This document shows positions 23,801-31,166 of a DNA stretch of 64,000 nucleotides, one piece after another. The stretch comes from Owenia fusiformis. Lineage: Eukaryota; Annelida; Polychaeta; Sabellida; Oweniidae. The stretch is taken from assembly GCA_903813345.2 (NCBI GenBank), contig CAIIXF020000012.1, positions 34,362,572 through 34,426,571 of the forward strand. Direction: 5' to 3'. A program made the position numbers and the translations under genes. The first letter of the stretch is position 1. Each line of letters starts with the position of its first letter. The notes under the pieces are model-generated. The model was not told the origin of the DNA. It worked only from the letters and a program-made list of their open reading frames with translations, and did no database searches.

Positions 23801-25665
23801 GTTCTAGCAATGACGTCTATCGTCATCACCCTTGCGATGTTAGGTAAACTTGCAATAGGGTCAGCCGTTGCCATGGTATGGACTTACACTCCCGAAGCGT
23901 ATCCAACGTACTTGCGTGCAGCAGCGACTGGAGCAGGGTCTTCAATAGCAAGAGTTGGAGCTATTATCGCTCCATACTTACTTCTTTTGGTAGAAGCTTT
24001 TTATACAGGGTGACAAAAAAAACTGGAACCCACTTAAGTCTTAATAATTTTGTCAATAATGCATATTGAGCTTAGTTATTTGGTACATGTAAAGGCAACT
24101 GAATGTATGACAAGATTTTAAAGTTTAAGCATTATAGCTCAATTAGTCTTCAAATGAGGCACGATTAGATAATGTGCTCCAAATGTGTACCACAACGTTG
24201 GATGCAGAGCTGGATTCTTCTTGCAAAATTGTCAATGACCCGACTGCATTCATCTCTTTGTATCTCTCTAATTAGTCTTCCAATGTTGAGTTTGAGGTCA
24301 TCAATGGTCAGTGGACTATCTGTATACACATTATCCTTGAGATTCCTCCACAGATAAAAATCTGGGGTGTTCAAATCAGGGGAGTGGGGGGGGCAGATGT
24401 GGCGGGTATGATGACTGATTAATTTATCACCAAAGTGAGCCTGAAGCCATCGAATGGACTCATTTGAGGTTTGGGGTGTGGCACCATCTTGTTGGAACTA
24501 TTGCTGGTCCCTTCTCAAGTCACGTCGTCTACCCAGAGCTCTCCAAAACTTTTGAACGTTAGGGATGTAACGTTCTGAGTTGACTGTTGAGTTGTCTTGA
24601 GTTCTGACAGACCTCTCTCTCCCCGAGTAGGTTGGTTTACCATCACTTTTCTTCTTTGTTGGTTTTACAGTTCCTTCTGAATCAAACTTCTGTACAAGCT
24701 TTAAGATCTGTGACTTGCAAGGGGCTCTTCTTGCCCTGTGATCTCTCATATAGGCAGTTTGTGTCTCTTTATAGGATTTTGTCTCGATATACTTTCTCAC
24801 AATATAAGTCTTTTCTTCTGTTGTCCATGGCATGATTAATATCTAAGCTACAGTACTCATTATTATGTCATTTTGTCATGCATTCAGTCTAGTTTCTACC
24901 CTGAAGAAATGAAGAATGTAGGTATAATACTTTCCGAGAAATTTGATGATTTATGGGTTCCAGTTTTTTTTTGTCACCCTGTAATTTTCAGAGTACCTAA
25001 AATGCGATATAGAACAACCGTCGGGTTGTTTTTTCTTATCTTTGCATTTGTAGACAGATCGTATCTAGAACTAAATAGATTGTGCTGGGAAAATAATAGC
25101 AATTGAGAACTACTAGGGAACTTCTAAGGAACCACTAGGGCGTTATTTTCTTTGTCCAACCATTTAACCATCTATTCTTATTTGTTTTAGGGGGACGTCA
25201 CAAACAAGTCCGTGCCTTTGGTCATATTCGGTGTGCTTTCCCTCGTCGCAGGTCTGAGTAATCTTTGGCTTCCCGAGACGAGGGGAAAGGTCCTACCTGA
25301 GACGATATTGGAAGCAGAACATTTCTTAGAAGGCCAGGAAGTGTTTACTTGCCGGTAAGCATTCTCCAGAACGAAATACTCCTCGAGATCCAAAAACACC
25401 TTTTAAGATTTTGAATTCCTTTTCATCAAATGTGTCAAAATAAAGAATTAATGGATACGTAGATGATCTGAATTCTTTTATGTTTTAGATTGCATAAACA
25501 TAGCCCCAATCTTATTCAAGCTAAAACTAAAAGGGTTATTTTAGACTAGTACAACATACTTAAAATAAAAATATATTCTATCAATTTTTCAGTCAAAAGG
25601 ACCAGGAAACTACAAAACAAGAAAGAGAAGATATTTCAAAATGTATTGATGATTCAAATACATAG
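17430..25665 (+). CDS. SLC22-family organic ion transporter gene (ten exons seen, one expected exon not found)
   Basis: Membrane transporter of the major facilitator superfamily, SLC22 (organic cation/anion/carnitine) branch; substrate not inferable. Exons: 17430-17858, 18535-18638, 19950-20104, 20843-20969, 21448-21626, 23082-23167, 23494-23619, 23721-23989, 25191-25354, 25593-25665. All junctions are GT-AG with compatible phases except between exons 3 and 4. Family landmarks appear in order: N-terminal VGSFGKYQ, a large Cys- and N-glycosylation-rich first loop, MFS motif GYLADRFGRK (split by an intron), [47 protein letters not shown], and [12 protein letters not shown]. About 570 residues are visible; family members are usually 550-600. 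Roughly 50 residues around TM4-TM6 are missing at the site of a MITE (20138-20545). It may be a recently damaged gene, or an unrecognised exon may exist. Confidence 0.85.
18215..18450 (+). repeat. GGGCC-rich intronic repeat, copy 1
   Basis: A G-run (CTAAGATGGGGGGG) is followed by GGGCCCAAA, TGGGCCTTTTTGGG and TTTTGGCCAAACTTTT. It matches the complement of 23255-23475 in layout. It is an old repeat in the first intron. Confidence 0.6.
18535..18638 (+). CDS. SLC22 exon 2: TM2 and start of MFS motif A
   Basis: Acceptor TTACTTTTAG, then [16 protein letters not shown], a TM2 segment ([18 protein letters not shown]) and a split Arg codon AG before donor GTAACT. WNLIC continues exon 1's VVSE, as in the family's T-V-x-E-W-x-L-V-C pattern. 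The longer open frame over this exon is a different frame and is a shadow. Confidence 0.9.
19010..19151. repeat. Palindromic MITE in intron 2
   Basis: Arms TTCATTCTATGT.CG.GCAATA and the complement ending CATAGAATGAA flank a loop with CCCGAAGCCCGAAGGGCGGG. Imperfect but continuous base pairing is possible over ~65 bp per arm. Confidence 0.8.
19950..20104 (+). CDS. SLC22 exon 3: TM3 and TM4 start
   Basis: Acceptor ATGTACAG, then A completing the Arg codon, [14 protein letters not shown]..., [18 protein letters not shown] and [12 protein letters not shown]. The proposed donor is GGC|GTAATT at 20105. The phase after this exon is 1. The expected continuation of TM4 and the following loop is not found downstream. 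MITE G begins 33 bp after this donor. Confidence 0.8.
20138..20545. mobile_element. MITE family G, copy 2, at the missing-exon site
   Basis: Same element as 6322-6688: TATTTATAGGATATTC at the left, TATCTGCACGAGAG, GGCGGGAAATCAACAAGCGG and TAAGTGTAGGATAA at the right. It fills most of the gap between SLC22 exons 3 and 4, where an exon for TM4-TM6 is expected. Confidence 0.85.
20843..20969 (+). CDS. SLC22 exon 4: SESPRWL and cytoplasmic loop
   Basis: Acceptor TTTCTATTAG, then G ATA ATG and [20 protein letters not shown]...[10 protein letters not shown], ending at donor GTAGGT. The ESPRWL signature is the family's post-TM6 motif. This exon needs two bases from the preceding exon. Exon 3 leaves only one, and a direct exon 3-exon 4 splice would read CGA TAA and stop at once. 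Confidence 0.88.
21155..21386. repeat. 116-bp tandem duplication of a mariner end in intron 4
   Basis: CAAGTACGAGGCTTGTTCAA begins at 21155 and again at 21271. The two 116-bp copies differ at only about two visible positions. TACGAGGCTTGTTCAATAAA resembles a mariner TIR; no matching opposite end was found nearby. Confidence 0.9.
21448..21626 (+). CDS. SLC22 exon 5: central loop and TM7 start
   Basis: Acceptor TGTTTTTCAG, then [10 protein letters not shown]..., [17 protein letters not shown] and FAYN, with Trp split as TG before the gt donor at 21627 (GTACAT). DL.RTPN.R is conserved before TM7 in SLC22 proteins. The donor is weak (GTACAT), but the next exon restores the frame exactly. Confidence 0.85.
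22181..22984. mobile_element. Non-autonomous DNA transposon, family A copy 2 (intron 5)
   Basis: The ends CCCCCTATCACACCAAACTA and, in complement, CCCTACTATCACACCAAACT are flanked by TTA on both sides. It matches 8590-9370 with small indels. It is the better preserved copy and shows a perfect 3-bp target duplication. Confidence 0.88.
23082..23167 (+). CDS. SLC22 exon 6: TM7
   Basis: Acceptor CATGTTTTAG, then G completing Trp and [20 protein letters not shown] followed by [15 protein letters not shown] is typical of TM7. It ends with a split Gly codon before donor GTATGT. Element A2 (22181-22984) lies ~100 bp upstream in the intron. Confidence 0.88.
23255..23475 (-). repeat. GGGCC-rich intronic repeat, copy 2 (inverted)
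   Basis: Contains AGGCCCAAATTCTGAAATTT, TTGGCCTGAAATT, AAGGCCCAGTTATGACCC and G/C homopolymer runs. Read in complement it parallels 18215-18450. It sits just upstream of exon 7. Confidence 0.6.
23494..23619 (+). CDS. SLC22 exon 7: TM8-TM9, donor ambiguous
   Basis: Acceptor GTGTCTTTACAG, then [20 protein letters not shown] and [21 protein letters not shown] strong donor GTAAGT lies at 23630, but using it with the exon 8 acceptor makes TAA at the junction. The weaker GTAACG donor at 23620 keeps the frame (...LLENPNK). I chose the latter. Confidence 0.8.
23721..23989 (+). CDS. SLC22 exon 8: TM9-TM11
   Basis: Acceptor TTAATTGGCAG, then [15 protein letters not shown] (first residue split), TM10, [40 protein letters not shown] and IIAPYLLLL before donor GTAGAA. 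The open frame continues past the donor into the mariner end (TACAGGG TGA), so the frame's apparent stop is not the gene's. Confidence 0.9.
24006..24981 (-). mobile_element. Defective mariner inserted next to the exon 8 donor
   Basis: The termini CAGGGTGACAAAAAAAACTG and its complement are flanked by TA at 24004 and 24982. The insertion point is 16 bp beyond the exon 8/intron boundary. The transposase is minus-strand with an internal deletion. Confidence 0.92.
24165..24833 (-). pseudogene. Mariner transposase with internal deletion
   Basis: The N-terminal part (24833 down to about 24500) reads [20 protein letters not shown]..., [15 protein letters not shown] and [14 protein letters not shown], the paired helix-turn-helix region. 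The sequence then drops to [20 protein letters not shown] and [20 protein letters not shown] (C-terminal catalytic part), ending [19 protein letters not shown]. The stretch carrying the first catalytic Asp is missing, and a frameshift separates the halves at the homopolymer near 24385. It is inactive. Confidence 0.9.
25191..25354 (+). CDS. SLC22 exon 9: TM12 and PET motif
   Basis: Acceptor TTGTTTTAG, then [16 protein letters not shown]12 ([12 protein letters not shown]) and [20 protein letters not shown], ending with a split Arg before donor GTAAGC. The doubled LPET is a strong family marker. Exon 8 to exon 9 joins in phase 0 across the mariner. Confidence 0.92.
25593..25665 (+). CDS. SLC22 exon 10: C-terminal tail
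   Basis: Acceptor ATCAATTTTTCAG, then T completing Arg and [16 protein letters not shown]... to TAG at 25663-25665. It is a short hydrophilic tail as usual for the family. I do not see an obvious AATAAA within the next ~200 bp, so the 3' end is unplaced. Confidence 0.75.
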
Positions 25666-25669
25666 AAGC

Positions 25670-26059
25670 AAGATCTTAGTACAACGCACAATGGAGCTAA
25701 TCTATATTCACCCTGGTCAACTGCTCGACAACCCCCTCTCCTCGTTACAATATATAGGGCATCAACCAAACTTTAAAAGTCCTTGATAATTAACATCTGA
25801 CCAAATTGTTGAGTTTTGGTTGCTAATCGTTCTCAGAAAAGTGTTGACACATGTTTAATTTATATGTTTAACTATATGGATGCTCATTATACTTGATGCA
25901 AGGGATATCTCAGGGAAACAAAATCTATATTTTCCCAGCATCTGGGTAATTATGATAATCAAAAAGGCACAATGTGACTTATCAATGAATATATAAATAT
26001 AATACATATATCCGCTAATAATACAACATTTAGATGATCAAATTATTTTGATTTTGTTG
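25670..26059. other. 3' flank of the SLC22 gene, no further gene
   Basis: AT-rich sequence that presumably includes the 3' UTR. No canonical polyadenylation hexamer in a convincing position. Confidence 0.4.
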
Positions 26060-26390
26060 AACATTAAACTCAACAATGACGCCAAACTAGATACTTTTAA
26101 TAATTGATAGCCTAATACACCTTAGCCAAAAATAGAGTCTAGGTGATTTTAATATCGATACAATGAAGATTAACCAACAGTGACGTCTAGATATTTTAAT
26201 ATTTGTAGTTTAACCAACGGCGACGTTTAAATATCAATATTTGATATAATGAGGCCAGCATAGACGTCTAGGTGATTTTAATACTTGACACAATTTAGTT
26301 TAGCCAATGGTGACGTAGAAATGATTTTGATATTTGATACAATTAGCCAACGGCGATGTTTAGATATTTTCATATTTGACACAATGAAGT
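26060..26390. repeat. ~45-bp tandem array, left part
   Basis: About six degenerate units with core TTTAGCCAA(C/T)GGTGACGT followed by CTAGATGATTTTAATATTTG. The array stops at element C and resumes at 30613, so it is one array split by insertion. Confidence 0.8.
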
Positions 26391-27498
26391 TTAAGTAGCG
26401 GTCACACTAGCCGTGTAGGCCCACCGTTCGCCACCGTGTGGCTAATTATGGCCAGACGGCGATGGCCGGCATGGTCACACGGTGGGCCGTTTCCCGACCG
26501 TTTGAAAACGTTCAAGGAACGTTGCCGGATATCCACACCCGGCGAATTTTTTGAGCATGCTCAAAACTTTTTCCGTTTGACTAACGTTCGGCTGCGAACG
26601 GCGATAGCGGTATGGGAATGGTATGAGAACGGTGGGGCCGTTAAGGACACGTTCACAAGGCGGTGATGGGACGATGGGGGACGTTGACTCAATCAGCGAC
26701 GGGTTGCGAACGACAGTTTACCGCTTTGGTACCGTCCAATAAACGGGCTCCCAACGGGTGTTTGAAATGTCACATTAAAAGCGTTTTCACGGTACCAGCC
26801 GCTTAACGCCTAGGTAACAGTCCATTGACGTGCTGACGGCCTTATAACGGCTTCATAACATCCTCCTAACATCCTATTACCGTGAATTCGAAATCGTACC
26901 GTCTAATGACGCAGCTTGTCACCGTCTTCTGCAGTTTCTGCAGTTTTTTCCTCTTCGATTTATTCACTCCTGACCATGTGACACTTTTGGTCGTGTCAGA
27001 CTGTCAGTCTTCATCAAAACATGCTCCAAAATAGTCATTAAAAAAAAACATGCTCCAAATGCCAAAACATACCAAAATAACACAATCTGAATTCCCAAAA
27101 TTGTACCTTTTGTGACTTCACTAAAACAATAGAGTAGAAGGAAAATGAGAGAAATTACACAAGATATTTGTCAGTGTGTTGTCAGAAAACTTCACCCGAT
27201 ACGTTCAAGTTTGCTTTCAAGACAAGACCGGCATTTCGGGCATGTTTGGTAAAATGACCATGAAATGTTCACCGTTTTTGAGTAGACCAATGAAACTTAT
27301 ATTAAATAAGATTTAATTGTGCGAAATAACGATCTTAAACCCATACTGGATGACTGAAATATAAAGATTTGTTGAGGTTACCTTTTTGGATCACCCTGTA
27401 TATCAATAATTACACGTTAAACATATCTTCTGTGATAAGCAATTTGTTTTACAAAGACATTTGTGTTATTTAGTTCTTATTTACTATCCAAGAGTAGA

Positions 27499-27740
27499 TG
27501 AAAAAATTTCTAACCGTTGGCTCTAGATTTTATAATAAGAGGGGTTGGATCCTAAAACTTTAACACAAGACAGGGTAGTTAGTTTGCTTGAAACTCTATA
27601 GCTATGAGTTTCATATAAATTATAATTACATGAAACTCATAGAGTTTCAAGCAAACTAACTACGCTGTCTCTTGTTAAAGTTTTAGCATCCAACTCCTCT
27701 TATTATAAAACCTAGAGCCAACGGTAAGAAACTTTTTGAT
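27499..27740. repeat. Long near-perfect palindrome (~110-bp arms)
   Basis: The left arm TTTCTAACCGTTGGCTCTAG... to AACTCTATAGCTATGAGTTTC pairs with the right arm TGAAACTCATAGAGTTTCAA... to TAGAGCCAACGGTAAGAAA. The loop is ~15 bp of TA-rich DNA at 27615-27632. Only a few mismatches are visible. Transcription would give a long hairpin RNA. There is no family match elsewhere in the window. Confidence 0.92.
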
Positions 27741-28034
27741 CGATCCTTGTATGTATACTCAAAATATTTTTTTAATCAGTAGAGACTTATGATTACTAGA
27801 GTATACAGGCGAGGTAACCTACATCTGATCTGGATTGGACAATACAATTAAACCAAAAGTCATTTTTATAGCAATGATAGTTTGTGTGATATGTGTTTTG
27901 AACAAGGACTTTCACATGATGAGGATTTATGCCTGACATTATATACTTATTTAGTTTCGATTGCACTTATGAAGAGAGTGGTGAGTAGGTAAACCAAACT
28001 TATGATGAATACACTGTGGATGAACTCTTCATAA

Positions 28035-28500
28035 TGTTACGTAAACGGATCCGTTTACGTAACAAAATGTCGCAGCTACGATTTTACTTTTTCCATGAAT
28101 TCTCAAGATGTAAGTAGAATGTCCACGACATTTTTGGCAAAACTGTGTGGCAGCAACATATGTTTCAGAAAATCGTAACGTTTGTGATCGAATAATCATA
28201 AGACGACACAATCATCGATATACTTCTCCACTTAAGTTATGAAAACGGAACGTTGAAAACGGTTAAATATCTGCACTTTTAACAGTTCCGTATTCATAAT
28301 TATACTGAGGAAAAATTTTGATCATGTTGGCGCCTCGTGAACTATTCGTTCACAAATTATTAGATTTTCATAAACATATGATGCTGACACATGTTTGTAC
28401 CAAAACGGTCGTGAAGATTTTGCCTACAACTCGTGAAATCTTAAAAAAGATAGATCGTACCTTCAAGGTTGCGCCATTGTGTTACGAAAACGGATCAGAG
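28035..28500. repeat. Inverted pair of diverged ~190-bp arms
   Basis: 28035-28230 read in complement aligns with 28310-28500: ATTCGTTCACAAA / ATTCGATCACAAA, AAACATATGATGCTG / AAACATATGTTGCTG, CGTGAAGATT / CGTGGACATT, TTACGAAAACGGATC / TTACGTAAACGGATC. The centre TGAAAACGGAAC...GTTCCGTATTCA is itself palindromic, and a related centre occurs at 35352-35458. Confidence 0.8.
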
Positions 28501-29900
28501 GCCTCATCACGAGCTCGTCGCAAGATTTGCGTTTGCGTCTGCGTTGCGTTTGCGAATCTACAATTTGCACAAGCGCAACTCCCGAGTTGCGTCTTATCAC
28601 GCGCTCGTCGCAACACAGATCGCAACTTAAGTGGTAGTTTACCACATGCGATCGCAAAAATGTAGAATTCCAACTTAATATATAAATTGGCGGGGAAATC
28701 ATATTAATAAAATACAATGCCCGTGTCACAGAACTTTTTTGATGCCCATAGACTCACTGGGCCTTATTCAAATACATATCTCGAGCTGAGTTTTACTTTT
28801 AAATATAGAAAGTGATTATTTCAATCTAAAAATATCAACGTGCAACGATATCACACATAATCACTGATCTTAAAGTTCAATCTCCATGGGAATTATTTCT
28901 AAGTATATTATTCTTGTACATCATTCAGTCATTACACGAATTTCGCGATAGTGAACACCCTCGTCATCACATACTCTAATCCGAGTGCAGCCTAGTCAGT
29001 GCAGTGCTCTCATTAGGTGCAGTGCACACTCTCATTAGGTGCAGTGCACACTCTCATTATTTGAGTGTGCTATCACGAGGGTGCTCTGTGTACCTAAAAT
29101 GGTGCACTCGTCTGGTGAAAGTATTTAATGTCGTGGGTGCACCCGGGTCGCAGGTTAGGTTATGTATGACGTGGTGTCACACGGGTGAGAGAGTGTACTG
29201 AGAAGGATGCACTCAGATGAAAGTCTGAACAGACGAAACTTTACTCGGTTGAGAGCATGTAATGACAAAAGTGCACTCGGATGGTAGCGTGTACTGACTG
29301 ACGAGTGTGCACTCGGGCGAGAGGATGGACCGCAGATCAATTAAATCAGTGAATTGCAGACAGATGCTTGGGTTATTCCAAATAAGTCCCTATTTGTCAT
29401 TTGTAAGTTGCCGGTTGCAAAGAACCTCAAAGGTATGCCCATTTTAAGCGATGCTGGAATGAATGTTGCGTTTCGTTTTGGGATTTGCGATCAGAATTTG
29501 GATTTAATTATAAAATTCAAATGTTTTAAACACCCCTCATACCATTAACGATTCCTTTGATTTAAGCACTTTCAAAAAACATAAACTAACTTTTTATTAC
29601 ACAATCGCCTTTAGAAAATAACATACTTACGGAATCAATAAACAGATTGACACATTTGAAATAGATAACAATTGTCTTAAAGATGGGTAATCTTTGCGAC
29701 TGATTTGCGGCACGGTAAGAGCTATCGCAGGTTTTTGGTCAGTTGCGATTGAAATATCTTCCAAATTGCGATTGCGTTGCGTTGCGCCGAGGGGATGATA
29801 CAAATCCTGATTGCGATTCGCCAAAACTTGCGTTGCGTTGCGGTGCGGTTGCGAATCTGCGTTGCGACGAGCGGATGATGAGGCCTCCGTTCTCGTAACT
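28480..29900. mobile_element. Nested TIR element inside family C
   Basis: The left end GTTACGAAAACGGATCAGAG followed by GCCTCATCACGAGCTCGTCG is complementary to the right end near 29855-29900 (TTACGAGAACGGAGGCCTC). Subterminal TTGCG/CGCAA iterons are dense at both ends. No transposase was found. Confidence 0.75.
28985..29330. repeat. 22-bp tandem repeat plus degenerate GTGCACTC array
   Basis: Three direct 22-bp units of CTCATTAGGTGCAGTGCACA are followed by longer, looser units carrying GTGCACTCGG and GTGTACTGA. A short fragment of element B (ACCGCAGATCAATTAAATCA) abuts at 29329. Confidence 0.75.
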
Positions 29901-30612
29901 GGCTTTACGAGTTCCTCCATTTAGTTTCGAGGACAGCCTGTCCTTGGAAATGTATTGTAACGTTCTGCTATTCTCCCGGGGCACTGCTAAATGAAAATGT
30001 GCAAGAACAGAAGTTCTGCCTAGTTAAAGACACCGTCATTTAAAAATGATTTAAATGAGGGGTAAATCCATGAAATATGTTACAGTATAATAAATTTAAC
30101 TTGTAAAAAACGAAACGGTCGCTGTTTTAATCATGACGATCTTGAATATGAATACAAATGAAACTTTGTCATGATATATTATCTAGTCCTTGTTACTTTG
30201 CCATAATGTTATACCCACAATAAATTGAAAAGAGTAGACAGATGTCCAAACTTATGTTCACATACAGACTAGTCCCAAAGATGAGTGATTTATAGAGAGC
30301 GGTTTCATGACGTTTTCAATGCGGTTTGGCGGTACCAATGCGTTACCAATGCGTTCCGACCGGTGAAAACCCGGTGAAAGGAAGGTATAAACCCGTTGAA
30401 AACACGGTGACAATGGTAAGCCACTACACTTTAAACACGTTAGCCCGGTACTAGGTCGGTATAAAGCCGGTGCAGACCCGGTATAGCACGGTATAAACCC
30501 GGTCATTAATTCAAAAAGAAATGCGACCGTCGCTGAATCGTCACCGTCTTGCCATAATTAGCCACACGGTGGCGAACGGTGAGCCTACACGGCAAGTGTG
30601 ACCACAGCATAA

Positions 30613-30755
30613 TTTCCGGATAATTTTGATATTTGATATCATGTAGTTTAACCAACATCGACGTCTAGATGGATATCATATTTGATACAATTTACATTTT
30701 AGCGAAAAGTGACATCTAGATAATTTGAATATTTGATAAAATTTTACAATTTTGG
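30613..30755. repeat. ~45-bp tandem array, right part
   Basis: Continues the array of 26060-26390 with AACCAACATCGACGTCTAGA and AGTGACATCTAGATAATTTG units after element C. Confidence 0.8.
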
Positions 30756-30759
30756 TGAA

Positions 30760-31160
30760 AAGCTTTATGCCTCGCCTGTTAATTGCTTGTAATCTTATTA
30801 GAGAGTTTAAGCTTGCATATTAAATCGAAACGCCGATCTATACGTATGACCAATCGCCCATACAAATGCAACTTTTTGTTCAGTATGCCATGCCTCTGAC
30901 GGCTATTTAAAAACTAGCAATATATATGATGCGACATCGTTCACGTTTGGGTTGTGAAAAACATTGCAAGCGTAAACTCCCTATTACCGTAAACAGACCT
31001 AAGTTTGTGGATAAGCGCCGTTTAGAGTGACCCAAAAGTTTTGCAACTGACGGAAGTAGAAGCGTTTTCAATAAAAGTCAAGCAGCGCCAGTGGCTTCCT
31101 CAGCGGGTCAATGGCAAATCTGATCTTCAGTGTTGAGAGACGTTATCTCCTTATGCAACC
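30760..31160. other. No gene seen
   Basis: Unstructured sequence between the ~45-bp array and element K1. No coding motif. Confidence 0.4.
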
Positions 31161-31166
31161 AACTAC

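Larger units (their letters stand above)
26394..30609. mobile_element. 4.2-kb DNA transposon (family C) with GC-rich iteron ends
   Basis: Near-identical inverted ends of ~70 bp: GGTCACACTAGCCGTGTAGG continuing with CACCGTTCGCCACCGTGTGG, and its complement at 30540-30605. TTA and TAA flank it. Subterminal regions hold irregular short repeats (left: AACGTT/CGGCGAACGG-like; right: GGTATAAACCCGGTGAAA-like). No transposase remains. The interior contains a perfect-looking palindrome, an inverted pair, a second TIR element and minisatellites. An open frame at 26436-26666 is a by-product of the GC-rich end. Confidence 0.8.

Noticed and set aside
26436-26666. 76-codon Arg-rich frame
   Set aside because: It lies entirely within the GC-rich inverted end of element C; the matching opposite end shows the same sequence constraint without a frame.
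28985-29330. CRISPR-like spacing of short repeats
   Set aside because: Units are adjacent or degenerate without unique spacers, and the host is clearly eukaryotic.
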